Assembly: GCA_035440445.1 (NCBI GenBank)
Contig: DAORMJ010000018.1
Coordinates: 1 to 64,000, forward strand
Source: Ga0077548 sp035440445
GTDB lineage: Bacteria > Pseudomonadota > Alphaproteobacteria > Rhizobiales > Xanthobacteraceae
DNA length: 64,000 bases
Direction: 5' to 3'
Shown here: positions 32,594 through 41,107 of the stretch, piece by piece
How positions within the stretch are numbered: the first letter of the stretch is position 1
Layout of the letters: every line of letters begins with the position of its first letter
The notes under the pieces: model-generated
Databases searched by the model: none
Told to the model about the DNA's origin: nothing
What the model saw: only the letters and a program-made list of their open reading frames with translations
Program-made: the position numbers and the translations under genes

Positions 32594-33601
32594 ATGAAAG
32601 ATATATTTCACGCTTATTTTAAGCCGTCAGACGACGATTTAAAATCGCTTTGGCACGCGAGCTTAATAAGCTTTGATGCGAATACCTTGCTCAACTTATA
32701 TAGGTATTCACCCCAATCTAGTGATGCGCTCATTGAACTAATAAAAACTTGTGCGCCTAGAATCAGGCTTCCTCATCAATTTGCGGAAGAATATTCGCGT
32801 AATCGTCCTGCTGTTATTATGAGTCAAGTGAAGCGATACGCGGATGCCGAGAGCGATCTCCTGAAATTCGAAACTGAGAAGTTAGGTTCTCAACGTGAGC
32901 ACCCTTATTTGGACGAAGAATCAATTTCTGCAATTGATAAGATTAAAAGTGAACTTACTTCTAAGCGAAAGTCGATGGAGAAAATGATCTCCAACGATCC
33001 TTATGCGAATTTTCTTCTTGCGACCTGCGCAGGAAAAATTGGAAATCCGCCAACCGAGGAAGAGTTAGTAGAAATGCATCGCGAGGCGGCCGAGCGTTTC
33101 GCTAAAGAGGTGCCGCCGGGCTACAAAGACCAGACTAAAAAAGGTTTGCCTGGTGCGTATGGAGATTTTATTGCTTGGGAGCAACTAATCTCTATTGCGA
33201 CTATAGAGAAGAACGACTTGATAGTTGTGACCGATGACTTGAAGGATGATTGGTGGTGGTCAGTAAATGGCCGAACCGTCGGCCCTAGGCCGGAATTGCT
33301 TAATGAGTTTTCAAAGCGTTCTGGCCAGCGGTTGTGGATGTATAATTCGGAGGGTTTTCTTCGTGCCGCTGAACTCTTCGGTGGAGCGGATGTGCCAACT
33401 GGACTAAAAGAGGAGGTGGGTCGTCAGATTGAAGTTACACGAAAACAGGTTGAAGAAGTCCGTCAGAAACCTACAGCCGACTCGGATTTCAGTTTTCTCA
33501 AACAGCTGTTAGCAACCCCGAAACTAGCTACCGGTTTATCCGGCTCGCTACATGAAAAGCCCTCTTCGTCGCAAAAGCCGACTAGCGGACAAGAGGAATA
33601 G
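32594..33601 (+). CDS. PIN-like nuclease-domain protein (DUF4935/PIN_8 type) in an AT-rich island
   Basis: 335 residues. SLISFDANTLLNLYRYSPQ (first Asp), LPHQFAEEYSRNR (Glu), GAYGDFIAWEQLI (Asp) and LIVVTDDLKDDWWW (Asp pair) follow the acidic-residue order of PIN-like domains of the PIN_8/DUF4935 kind, with the usual helical insert (about 75-165) between. The closing GRTVGPRPELLNEF is also typical. The last 60 residues are Ser/Lys/Pro-rich. PIN proteins cut RNA or DNA and are frequent in toxin and defence modules. Base composition is far more AT-rich than the surroundings, suggesting transfer. ATG 32594 is used; the open frame upstream has native composition and is not needed. Confidence 0.75.
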   Translation: MKDIFHAYFKPSDDDLKSLWHASLISFDANTLLNLYRYSPQSSDALIELIKTCAPRIRLPHQFAEEYSRNRPAVIMSQVKRYADAESDLLKFETEKLGSQREHPYLDEESISAIDKIKSELTSKRKSMEKMISNDPYANFLLATCAGKIGNPPTEEELVEMHREAAERFAKEVPPGYKDQTKKGLPGAYGDFIAWEQLISIATIEKNDLIVVTDDLKDDWWWSVNGRTVGPRPELLNEFSKRSGQRLWMYNSEGFLRAAELFGGADVPTGLKEEVGRQIEVTRKQVEEVRQKPTADSDFSFLKQLLATPKLATGLSGSLHEKPSSSQKPTSGQEE

Positions 33602-33605
33602 TAAC

Positions 33606-33950
33606 ATGGCTATTCGCTTGTTCTGCAAAGAGCCGAAAGTGCTGGATAAAAAAATAAAGGCCGCATTTGATGACGGCGTATTTTCTGATTGGAAATTAGA
33701 CTCTGATGGTGATTTTACTTTCGTTTCGGAAGAATGGGAAAATACTGCATGGATGCGGCCGAAAGTTTTAGAGGATAGAATTGTCTTCAATATCCTTGGC
33801 GCAAAAAGTAAATCGATGACCCGCGAGGTATATGCAGTTTACCATTGCCGGTTCGTGGAAATGCTGTTGTCTCATTTCGATACTGATTTCATTCGCGTGA
33901 CAGTGACGGCACTCCCAGACAAAGGCGATATCTTGCCTACTGTTGACTAG
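33606..33950 (+). CDS. Hypothetical partner of the PIN-like protein
   Basis: 114 residues, soluble and acidic, with no signal or membrane segment: MAIRLFCKEPKVLDKKIKAAFDDG, then SDGDFTFVSEEWENTAWMRPKVLEDRIVFNIL and a C-terminal part YAVYHCRFVEMLLSHFDTDFIRVTVTALPDKGD. No family recognised. GAGGAA is 7 bases before the ATG. It starts 4 bases after the PIN-like stop and shares its AT-rich composition, so the two genes form one transferred unit. An antitoxin, immunity or sensor role is possible but not shown. Confidence 0.65.
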   Translation: MAIRLFCKEPKVLDKKIKAAFDDGVFSDWKLDSDGDFTFVSEEWENTAWMRPKVLEDRIVFNILGAKSKSMTREVYAVYHCRFVEMLLSHFDTDFIRVTVTALPDKGDILPTVD

Positions 33951-34334
33951 ATTATTCGTTTGAGCGACCAATCCACCACCCGCGCCGCGTATAAACAAAG
34001 CCACGCAATAACCGGCTGAAACGCCAGACGCGGTGCGTGGTACCACCAGCTATCCGGAGTTGGCGGCAACGAAATGCCTTCGATCGCGTGTTTGAAATTC
34101 GCGGGCCAGACCGCGAGCACATAAAGCGCGAGCAGAATGCCGGCAGCTTTCCTCGTTTTCGGAAATACCAGCATCGCGGCAAGGATCAGTTCCAGAACGC
34201 CGGTCGCGATCGCGCGGATACGGCACCCAGCTTGGCGTAATGAGTACCAGCGCATCGGTCGCACGGAAATACAGCACGGCACCGCCTGCGAAAAATGCGG
34301 CGAGCAGAACCCGTAAGACAGCGCGATGACTCAC
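33947..34334 (-). pseudogene. DoxX-like membrane protein, frameshifted
   Basis: Two frames together give one DoxX-type protein of about 130 residues. The 5' frame starts GTG at 34334: SHRAVLRVLLAAFFAGGAVLYFRATDALVLITPSWVPYP. The second frame continues AIATGVLELILAAMLVFPKTRKAAGILLALYVLAVWPANFKHAI...WYHAPRLAFQPVIAWLCLYAARVVDW. The switch falls within CGCGATCGCGCGG near 34203-34216 and needs one extra base or two missing ones. Four membrane helices are intact if the shift is repaired. It could be a real mutation or an assembly error in a repetitive CG run. The stop overlaps the upstream cassette's last codon. Confidence 0.75.
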
Positions 34335-34344
34335 GTTGCCTGTG

Positions 34345-34584
34345 TCAGCCCTTCACGTCCGTCTCCGGCCGGTCGGTCCCGGATGCGGTTTCGGTGTGCC
34401 AGGTGCCGTTTTCGTCTTCGTATTCGATGACGTGTGTGTCGCCGGGCGTGCGCTGCTCCTGCGCCGCGCGCTTCGCCGCCTTCAGTGCGGCATCATGCGT
34501 CGGGAAGGGCTCGGAGAAGGTGCCGTCCGCGGTATAGGCCCAGCCGCTGTCGTGGCGGACGACCTTATAAATGATATGCGCCAT
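34345..34584 (-). CDS. DUF2188 family protein
   Basis: 79 residues: MAHIIYKVVRHDSGWAYTADGTFSEPFPTHDAALKAAKRAAQEQRTPG, then DTHVIEYEDENGTWHTE. The pattern of W.Y..DG..S..F.T..AA...A followed by a short basic helix and a C-terminal strand is the DUF2188/YegP-like fold. No known function. It starts 2 bases after the thiC stop and is likely cotranscribed with it. Confidence 0.8.
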   Translation of the reverse strand: MAHIIYKVVRHDSGWAYTADGTFSEPFPTHDAALKAAKRAAQEQRTPGDTHVIEYEDENGTWHTETASGTDRPETDVKG

Positions 34585-34586
34585 GG

Positions 34587-36449
<1,863 letters not shown>

Positions 36450-36547
36450 GGCAGCCTCGCTTTCACGCGCAAATACGCCGGCGCGAATGCGCGCCCGCGA
36501 AAAATAGACGGATTGATAGATGTGGAACTGGTGTCCGTAACATTGTC

Positions 36548-36643
36548 CTGTCCCTTCGCCGGCATGACCCGGATCAGGTTCAAAGGGTCACCGCATGAAT
36601 TGCGGAATCTCAGCCCGGCAGGGCCCCCCTCGGAACGCGCGCA
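36548..36643 (-). ncRNA. TPP riboswitch (THI element)
   Basis: On the minus strand the conserved blocks follow in order: CTGCCGGGCTGAGATTCCGC (36632-36603 region) with the core CTGAGA, then ACCCTTTGAACCTGATCC, GGTCATGCCGGCGAAGGGA. These are the pyrimidine- and pyrophosphate-binding halves of the thi-box aptamer. It lies about 100 bases before the thiC start, in a gap of 343 bases that holds nothing else. Confidence 0.95.
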
Positions 36644-36792
36644 GTTTTGGCTTTTCCTGCGGGCTCGTCAATGGCGCGGCGAGGTTCTACGCTGGTTCCC
36701 GGGCCCATCCGCACGGCGGCGATGCTGGTGAAATACCCGGCCTCGAGCATCCGCAAGGTGAAACAGGGCGGCTGCGTCGAGGCGGCCTAACG

Positions 36793-37374
36793 TCAGGTCC
36801 GCAAGGCAGCGCGCACCGCGGCGGCAATCGTGTCATCGATTTCCTGCGGCGGGATCGCCTGCGGAAGAAAGACCCGCACCGCGCCGAGGGGGATCCCGAC
36901 GACGGCGACTGCGAGCTTTTCTTTGCCGCGCGTGTCGGCGGGAAACAGACGGGAGGCGGCATTGGCGACTGCTTCGCGCATGGCAGCGGCCTGTTCGCTC
37001 GCGCGCTGACGGTATTCGTCGGGTGCGTGCGGCCGGATGAATTCTTCTTTCCGGTGTGCGCTCAACACCGACGCGGCGGCGTGATCGCTTCTCGCGAAAC
37101 GCGGTGTCGCGAGCGCGCATTCGATGGCGCCCGCTTCGTTCGCCATTTCGGAAAGCAGTGGAAGCACCATCTGTTGAAAACGGCCGTTTGCCGCAAGCCA
37201 GACCTCAGCCAGCAGCGCGTCGCGCGAGGCCACGCGGTGATAGATAGACCCCGTGGGTACGCCCGCAGCTTTCGAGACTGCCGCGATCGATACGCCGGCA
37301 GCCCCCACCCGAGCAGCCACGAGCGTTGCGGCATCGATGAGCGCTGACTGGTCGATCGAAGCAGGGCGGGCCAT
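36793..37374 (-). CDS. TetR-family transcriptional repressor
   Basis: 193 residues. The helix-turn-helix covers SALIDAATLVAARVGAAGVSIAAVSKAAGVPTGSIYHRVASRDALLAEVW (about 10-58). The C-terminal part holds QMVLPLLSEMANEAGAIECALATPRFARSDHAAASVLSAHRKEEF and a closing helix pair, as in AcrR-like regulators. A perfect 22-base palindrome stands 8 bases upstream of its start, and a second with the same core lies upstream of thyA. The gene is divergent from the small secreted gene at 37511. Confidence 0.9.
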   Translation of the reverse strand: MARPASIDQSALIDAATLVAARVGAAGVSIAAVSKAAGVPTGSIYHRVASRDALLAEVWLAANGRFQQMVLPLLSEMANEAGAIECALATPRFARSDHAAASVLSAHRKEEFIRPHAPDEYRQRASEQAAAMREAVANAASRLFPADTRGKEKLAVAVVGIPLGAVRVFLPQAIPPQEIDDTIAAAVRAALRT

Positions 37375-37381
37375 TGCGGAA

Positions 37382-37403
37382 TATTAGAATTTAAATTCTA
37401 ATA
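37382..37403. promoter_or_regulatory. TetR operator, perfect palindrome
   Basis: Two copies of the 11-base half-site TATTAGAATTT in inverted order (18-base core TTAGAAT-TTAA-ATTCTAA). It lies in the divergent region between the TetR gene and the secreted-protein gene, so it can control both. Confidence 0.7.
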
Positions 37404-37510
37404 ATGCAAAAATATCCCTTTTGCATTGCACAAATGCCGCAGAACCAACGCTCATTTGGGACGTTTATTTTCCATAGGGCGGTGGAAATGCACATGAAGG
37501 AGACCCATCC

Positions 37511-37771
37511 ATGAGAAAGATCATTCTCGCGTCCGTCGCGGTAATCGCATTGATTGCGGGTCTGGGTCCGGTCAAGGCCGAGGAACCCGGCGAACAGCAG
37601 CTTCTATCCCAGCGCGGGACCCTGCAGGGCAACCAGATTGGCAGCTCCAGCTACGGTTCTTCGCCCCTGACCTCTTCGGAATTTTTCGTCAGTGAGCGCT
37701 ATGGCCCGGTCGGATATGTTCCGATTGTAGGCCCCGCTGTTGGCGGCGTTCTTTTCGGAACCGTGAACTAA
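37511..37771 (+). CDS. Small secreted hypothetical protein, probable TetR target
   Basis: 86 residues. Signal peptide MRKIILASVAVIALIAGLGPVKA, then EEPGEQQLLSQRGTLQGNQIGSSSYGSSPLTSSEFFVSERYGPVGYVPIVGPAVGGVLFGTVN. The mature part is Gly/Ser-rich with a hydrophobic Gly-Pro tail that could touch the membrane. AAGGAG precedes the ATG by 8 bases. Family unknown. Divergent from the TetR gene with a shared operator, and closed by its own terminator. Confidence 0.7.
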   Translation: MRKIILASVAVIALIAGLGPVKAEEPGEQQLLSQRGTLQGNQIGSSSYGSSPLTSSEFFVSERYGPVGYVPIVGPAVGGVLFGTVN

Positions 37772-37780
37772 CGCGATCTT

Positions 37781-37809
37781 GCGCCCCGGCTTCGCCGGGG
37801 TGCTTTTTT
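37781..37809 (+). terminator. Terminator after the small secreted gene
   Basis: 10-bp stem GCGCCCCGGC / GCCGGGGTGC (one G-T) with loop TTC and TTTTTT. Confidence 0.9.
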
Positions 37810-37814
37810 GCTAC

Positions 37815-37836
37815 TTTTAGAATATATATTCTAAAA
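37815..37836. promoter_or_regulatory. Second TetR-type palindrome, upstream of thyA
   Basis: Inverted 11-base half-sites TTTTAGAATAT; the 18-base core TTAGAAT-ATAT-ATTCTAA differs from the 37382 site only in the central four bases. It starts 6 bases after the terminator and ends 95 bases before the thyA start, so it belongs to the thyA promoter region. Confidence 0.65.
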
Positions 37837-37931
37837 CTATTCAGACGTTTCGGCGCGATAAGAATCAGCGCATGGATGCGCAAGCGGTGGAGGAGAGGTA
37901 GTCTCTCTCAAGTTCAGACAGGGTGATCGCC

Positions 37932-38726
37932 GTGCGGCAATACCTCGATCTTGTTGAGCGCATCATTCAGACCGGCGTTGCAAAAGGCGACCGGACCGGC
38001 ACGGGTACTTTGTCCGTCTTTGGCCACCAGCTGCGCTTCGACCTCTCCGAAGGTTTTCCGCTCGTCACAACCAAAAAGCTCGCGCTGAAAGCTATTGTTC
38101 ACGAGCTCCTGTGGTTTCTCGCGGGTGACACGAACATCAGATACCTCTCCGATCATGGCGTCACGATCTGGGACGAGTGGGCCGACGCCAAGGGCAATCT
38201 TGGCCCGGTTTATGGAAAACAGTGGCGCTCGTGGGCGACGCCCGATGGCGGCACCATCGACCAGATCAAGGATCTGATTTCCGAGATCAGAACCAATCCG
38301 AATTCGCGCCGCCTGATCGTGAGCGCGTGGAATCCGGCGGACCTGCCGAAGATGGCGCTCGCGCCGTGCCATTGCCTGTTCCAGTTCTGGGTCGGCGACG
38401 GGAAACTTTCCTGCCAGCTTTACCAGCGTTCGGCCGATGTGTTTCTCGGCGTACCGTTCAATATCGCGTCCTACGCGCTGCTTACGCAGATGATCGCGCA
38501 GGTCACGGGGCTGAAGCCCGGCGACTTCGTGCATTCGTTCGGTGACGTGCACCTTTACAACAATCACCGCGAGCAGGCCGAATTGCAGCTCTCGCGCGCG
38601 CCGCGTCCGCTGCCGACGCTGAAGCTCAATCAGGACGTGAAGGACATCTTCTCTTTCCGTTACGAGGATATCGAGTTCGAGCATTACGATCCGCATCCAG
38701 CAATCAAAGCACCCGTCGCGGTCTAA
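37932..38726 (+). CDS. thyA: Thymidylate synthase ThyA
   Basis: Converts dUMP to dTMP using methylene-tetrahydrofolate, producing dihydrofolate for FolA (19 kb). The 264 residues show DRTGTGTLSVFGHQLRFDL, ELLWFLAGDTNIRYL, the catalytic Cys in MALAPCHCLFQFWV, then QLYQRSADVFLGVPFNIASYALLT and DVHLYNNH. GTG at 37932 gives VRQYLDLVERII, the canonical N-terminus; CAGGG stands 8 bases before it. A GTG at 37923 is an alternative. The upstream palindrome suggests TetR-type control, unusual for this gene. Confidence 0.96.
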   Translation: MRQYLDLVERIIQTGVAKGDRTGTGTLSVFGHQLRFDLSEGFPLVTTKKLALKAIVHELLWFLAGDTNIRYLSDHGVTIWDEWADAKGNLGPVYGKQWRSWATPDGGTIDQIKDLISEIRTNPNSRRLIVSAWNPADLPKMALAPCHCLFQFWVGDGKLSCQLYQRSADVFLGVPFNIASYALLTQMIAQVTGLKPGDFVHSFGDVHLYNNHREQAELQLSRAPRPLPTLKLNQDVKDIFSFRYEDIEFEHYDPHPAIKAPVAV

Positions 38727-38728
38727 TC

Positions 38729-39199
38729 ATGAAGTTTCGCTGTTTCGCCTTATGCGCGGCACTCCTGTTCCTGTCTTTACCGGCAGCGTCGCAGGGCAAT
38801 GACGCCAAGACTTTCATCGAGAACATCTACAAGCAGTATCTCGGCAAGAACACGCCAAGCATCGATTTCAGTTCTCGTGCAGGTCTCGAGCAGTATTTCA
38901 CGCCTTCGCTCGCCGAGTTGATCGACAACGACGCGAAGGAAGCGGAGAAGCAGCAGGAAGCGCCACTGCTTAACGGCGATCCCTTCGTCGATGCGCAGGA
39001 CTGGGAGATTACCGATCCGGTTGTCACGGTGCAGGCCGGCGGCGATGGCAAGGGTGCGACCGCGAGCGCGACCTTCAACAACTTCGGTAAAGCCGTGACC
39101 GTGCGTTACATTCTGGTGATGACGCCGAAAGGCTGGCGCATCGACAACATCATCTGGAATGAAGGCGATCTGCGCGGGCTTTATCAACCGCCGAAATAA
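38729..39199 (+). CDS. Secreted DUF3828-like protein
   Basis: 156 residues. Signal peptide MKFRCFALCAALLFLSLPAASQ, then DAKTFIENIYKQYLGKNTPSIDFSSRAGLEQYFTPSLAELIDNDAKEAEKQQEAPLLNGDPFVDAQDW. The remainder GATASATFNNFGKAVTVRYILVMTPKGWRIDNIIWN is the beta-sheet half of an NTF2-like fold of the DUF3828 kind. Function unknown. It starts 2 bases after thyA, so the two are likely cotranscribed. Confidence 0.75.
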   Translation: MKFRCFALCAALLFLSLPAASQGNDAKTFIENIYKQYLGKNTPSIDFSSRAGLEQYFTPSLAELIDNDAKEAEKQQEAPLLNGDPFVDAQDWEITDPVVTVQAGGDGKGATASATFNNFGKAVTVRYILVMTPKGWRIDNIIWNEGDLRGLYQPPK

Positions 39200-39595
39200 T
39201 CAGGGCCAGTAAAGGCCGGTGACGATGGCGATAATCGCCAGAAACGAAACGCCCCATACGACCGAGCGCCAATAGGCAATCCCTGCCGCATAGAGCGGCA
39301 GATAAACAATCCGCGCAATCAGGTAGGCCCACGCGCCATAAACAGTCAGGGCATTGTGCCGGTTCGCAAGATGCGCGACCAGCACTGCCACCGCGAAGAA
39401 GGCGAAGGTTTCGAGATAATTCCGGAACGCGCGATCGAGACGTCCGGGCATGCCGCGAAGCGGCTCTTTCGGCTCGTCGCGCGGGCCAGCATTCCAGTCG
39501 ATGCCGCGGACTTTGGTCGCGGCATTCGCTGCGATGAACAAATGCGCGAAGCCAAGCAGGATCGCGAGCGCGAGAGCAGTCAGTTCCGTGGTCAT
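39200..39595 (-). CDS. MAPEG-family membrane protein
   Basis: 131 residues with four predicted helices: LTALALAILLGFAHLFIAAN, a segment with DRAFRNYLETFAFFAVAVLVAHLAN (FxNxxE-like motif), AWAYLIARIVYLPLYAAGI and SVVWGVSFLAIIAIVTGLYWP. The order RAFRNYLETFA...ARIVYLPLYAAG matches bacterial MAPEG proteins (YecN/MAPEG type). Eukaryotic members are glutathione transferases, but the activity of bacterial ones is mostly unknown. Its stop abuts the stop of the DUF3828 gene. Confidence 0.85.
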   Translation of the reverse strand: MTTELTALALAILLGFAHLFIAANAATKVRGIDWNAGPRDEPKEPLRGMPGRLDRAFRNYLETFAFFAVAVLVAHLANRHNALTVYGAWAYLIARIVYLPLYAAGIAYWRSVVWGVSFLAIIAIVTGLYWP

Positions 39596-39677
39596 GAACG
39601 TCTGCTATCGCGCGGCTCGCGCGAATGCAAACGCGCGAACCCTTGCCGGTGCTGCCTCGTGCAAATAGGGCCGGCGG

Positions 39678-40166
39678 CTAATTGCGCCGGCGCACTGGGC
39701 CATCGAAAATAAACGGCGCCTGCACATAGGCGCGGATAAGCTCGTCCACTCTCCGGCGCTGCGGATCGCTGAGTTTCCCCGAGAGAGGCTCCGAGGCATC
39801 GGCAAGTGCACGAATTTCGTCCGCGCGGAAGGTGAGCGCTTCGGCGTGCTTACGCAGCGCTTCGGCATGGGTCAGCTGCTTGCCGTCTTTTTCAGCATCG
39901 CGCTTTTCCTGCTCTTCCCTGACCTTGATGCTGCGCTCCGCGCGCTTGCGGGAAATGTCTTTCAACGCGGCCTCGAAGCGATTCCAGTCGTCCTGCTGAT
40001 CGTCGGCGAGCCGGAGATTGGCTTTGAGCTGGGCAATCCGCGCGTCTTCGCGGGCAATGATCTGGTTGATGGTCGCGCGCTCGTTATCCCCGCGGTTTTG
40101 TGCAGCAACGGGGAGGGCAAGGACTGCCGCCAGAGGCAGTGCGAGCAGAACGGAACGTGTTTTCAT
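39678..40166 (-). CDS. Spy/CpxP-like periplasmic protein (LTxxQ family)
   Basis: 162 residues from ATG 40166. Signal peptide MKTRSVLLALPLAAVLALPVAA, then a helical, highly charged part: DARIAQLKANLRLADDQQDDWNRFEAALKDISRKRAER and LTFRADEIRALADASEPLSGKLSDPQRRRVDELIRAY. The LRLADDQQ and LSDPQRR segments resemble the two LTxxQ repeats of Spy/CpxP chaperones. It is downstream of a larger paralogue, but a strong terminator lies between them. Confidence 0.75.
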   Translation of the reverse strand: MKTRSVLLALPLAAVLALPVAAQNRGDNERATINQIIAREDARIAQLKANLRLADDQQDDWNRFEAALKDISRKRAERSIKVREEQEKRDAEKDGKQLTHAEALRKHAEALTFRADEIRALADASEPLSGKLSDPQRRRVDELIRAYVQAPFIFDGPVRRRN

Positions 40167-40254
40167 GAGAGTTCTCCTGATCCGGCGGGAGAAACGCCTG
40201 GCGGGCCACTTCGTTGCCGATGGCATCGATCAAATGGGCAGGGATCAAAAAAGT

Positions 40255-40288
40255 GTTGGGCCGCGAGGGGGGCAACTCGCGGCCCAAC
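40255..40288 (-). terminator. Strong terminator between the two Spy-like genes
   Basis: 13-bp stem GTTGGGCCGCGAG / CTCGCGGCCCAAC. On the minus strand it is followed by ACTTTTTTGATCC. It ends the transcript of the gene at 40392-40982, about 100 bases after its stop. Confidence 0.88.
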
Positions 40289-40391
40289 GACAGAAGCGTC
40301 GCTACAAGGATGGAGAGAATGACCCTTTGGAGGTCAGCGACAGGCTTCCGGTTCTGTATTTAGGTACGCAATCCGATTTTCCAAGGCCCGT

Positions 40392-40982
40392 TCAGCCGCG
40401 GCGCGGACCGTCATCGCGATCATGATGCCGGCGGTGATGCCAGCCTTTGCCGCGGGGCTGGATCAGCGTTTGCAGACGGCGCTTCTGCGCTTCGTCGAGC
40501 GTCGCATAAAGCGGCTGGGCGGCGTCGGCAAAACGCTTCAGGTCGGCAGCGCGTTCGGCCATGGCGTCAGCACGCTTGCGTAGGCGGTCGATCTGGTCGA
40601 CCGGCGGACGCTCCTTGTTTTCCTTCCATTCGGCGCGGCGCTTTTTCCACTCTTCGCGGCGCTCGGCCATACGGTCCGACCACTTCTTACCGAGTTCGCG
40701 GGTGGTCTGTTCCACCGGGCCCCAGAGCTTTTCCTGTTCGGCCGTAAGCTTCAGGCCGGCTTTGACGGCGGCAATGCGTGCATCGAGAAACGCCGCGCGA
40801 TCTTCGGCGCTCATGCGGTGATGGCGGCGGCCATGCCAGCCTTTCGGGCCGTCCTGCATGCGCTCGACCATTCGATCGAAGCGGTCGCCCTGCTTGTCCT
40901 GGCCTTGCGCATAAGCGGCAACGCAGAGGCCGGTGCCGACAAGGGCAACAGAGGCGACGCTGGCGATAACCCATTTCTTCAT
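40392..40982 (-). CDS. Spy/CpxP-like periplasmic protein (LTxxQ family)
   Basis: 196 residues from ATG 40982. Signal peptide MKKWVIASVASVALVGTGLCVAAYA, then a long basic helical part. RIAAVKAGLKLTAEQEKLWGPVEQTTREL contains the LTxxQ motif (LTAEQ), and DAAQPLYATLDEAQKRRLQTLI a degenerate second one. Lys/Arg/Glu repeats (ERREEWKKRRAEWKENKE) and a His-rich end (GWHHRRHHDRDDGP) are unusual; the His cluster and the HGRRHHR segment could bind metal. Spy-like proteins are periplasmic chaperones induced by envelope stress. Confidence 0.82.
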   Translation of the reverse strand: MKKWVIASVASVALVGTGLCVAAYAQGQDKQGDRFDRMVERMQDGPKGWHGRRHHRMSAEDRAAFLDARIAAVKAGLKLTAEQEKLWGPVEQTTRELGKKWSDRMAERREEWKKRRAEWKENKERPPVDQIDRLRKRADAMAERAADLKRFADAAQPLYATLDEAQKRRLQTLIQPRGKGWHHRRHHDRDDGPRRG

Positions 40983-41107
40983 GACTTGAATTCTCCGAAG
41001 GGAGGCAACCTCCCGATGGAGAAAACATGATCCGCGCAGCGGCAATCTTCAAATGAAACTTACGTAAGGCGATCGTTAGCGTTTTGTAATGCTACGGAAA
41101 GGTTAGC

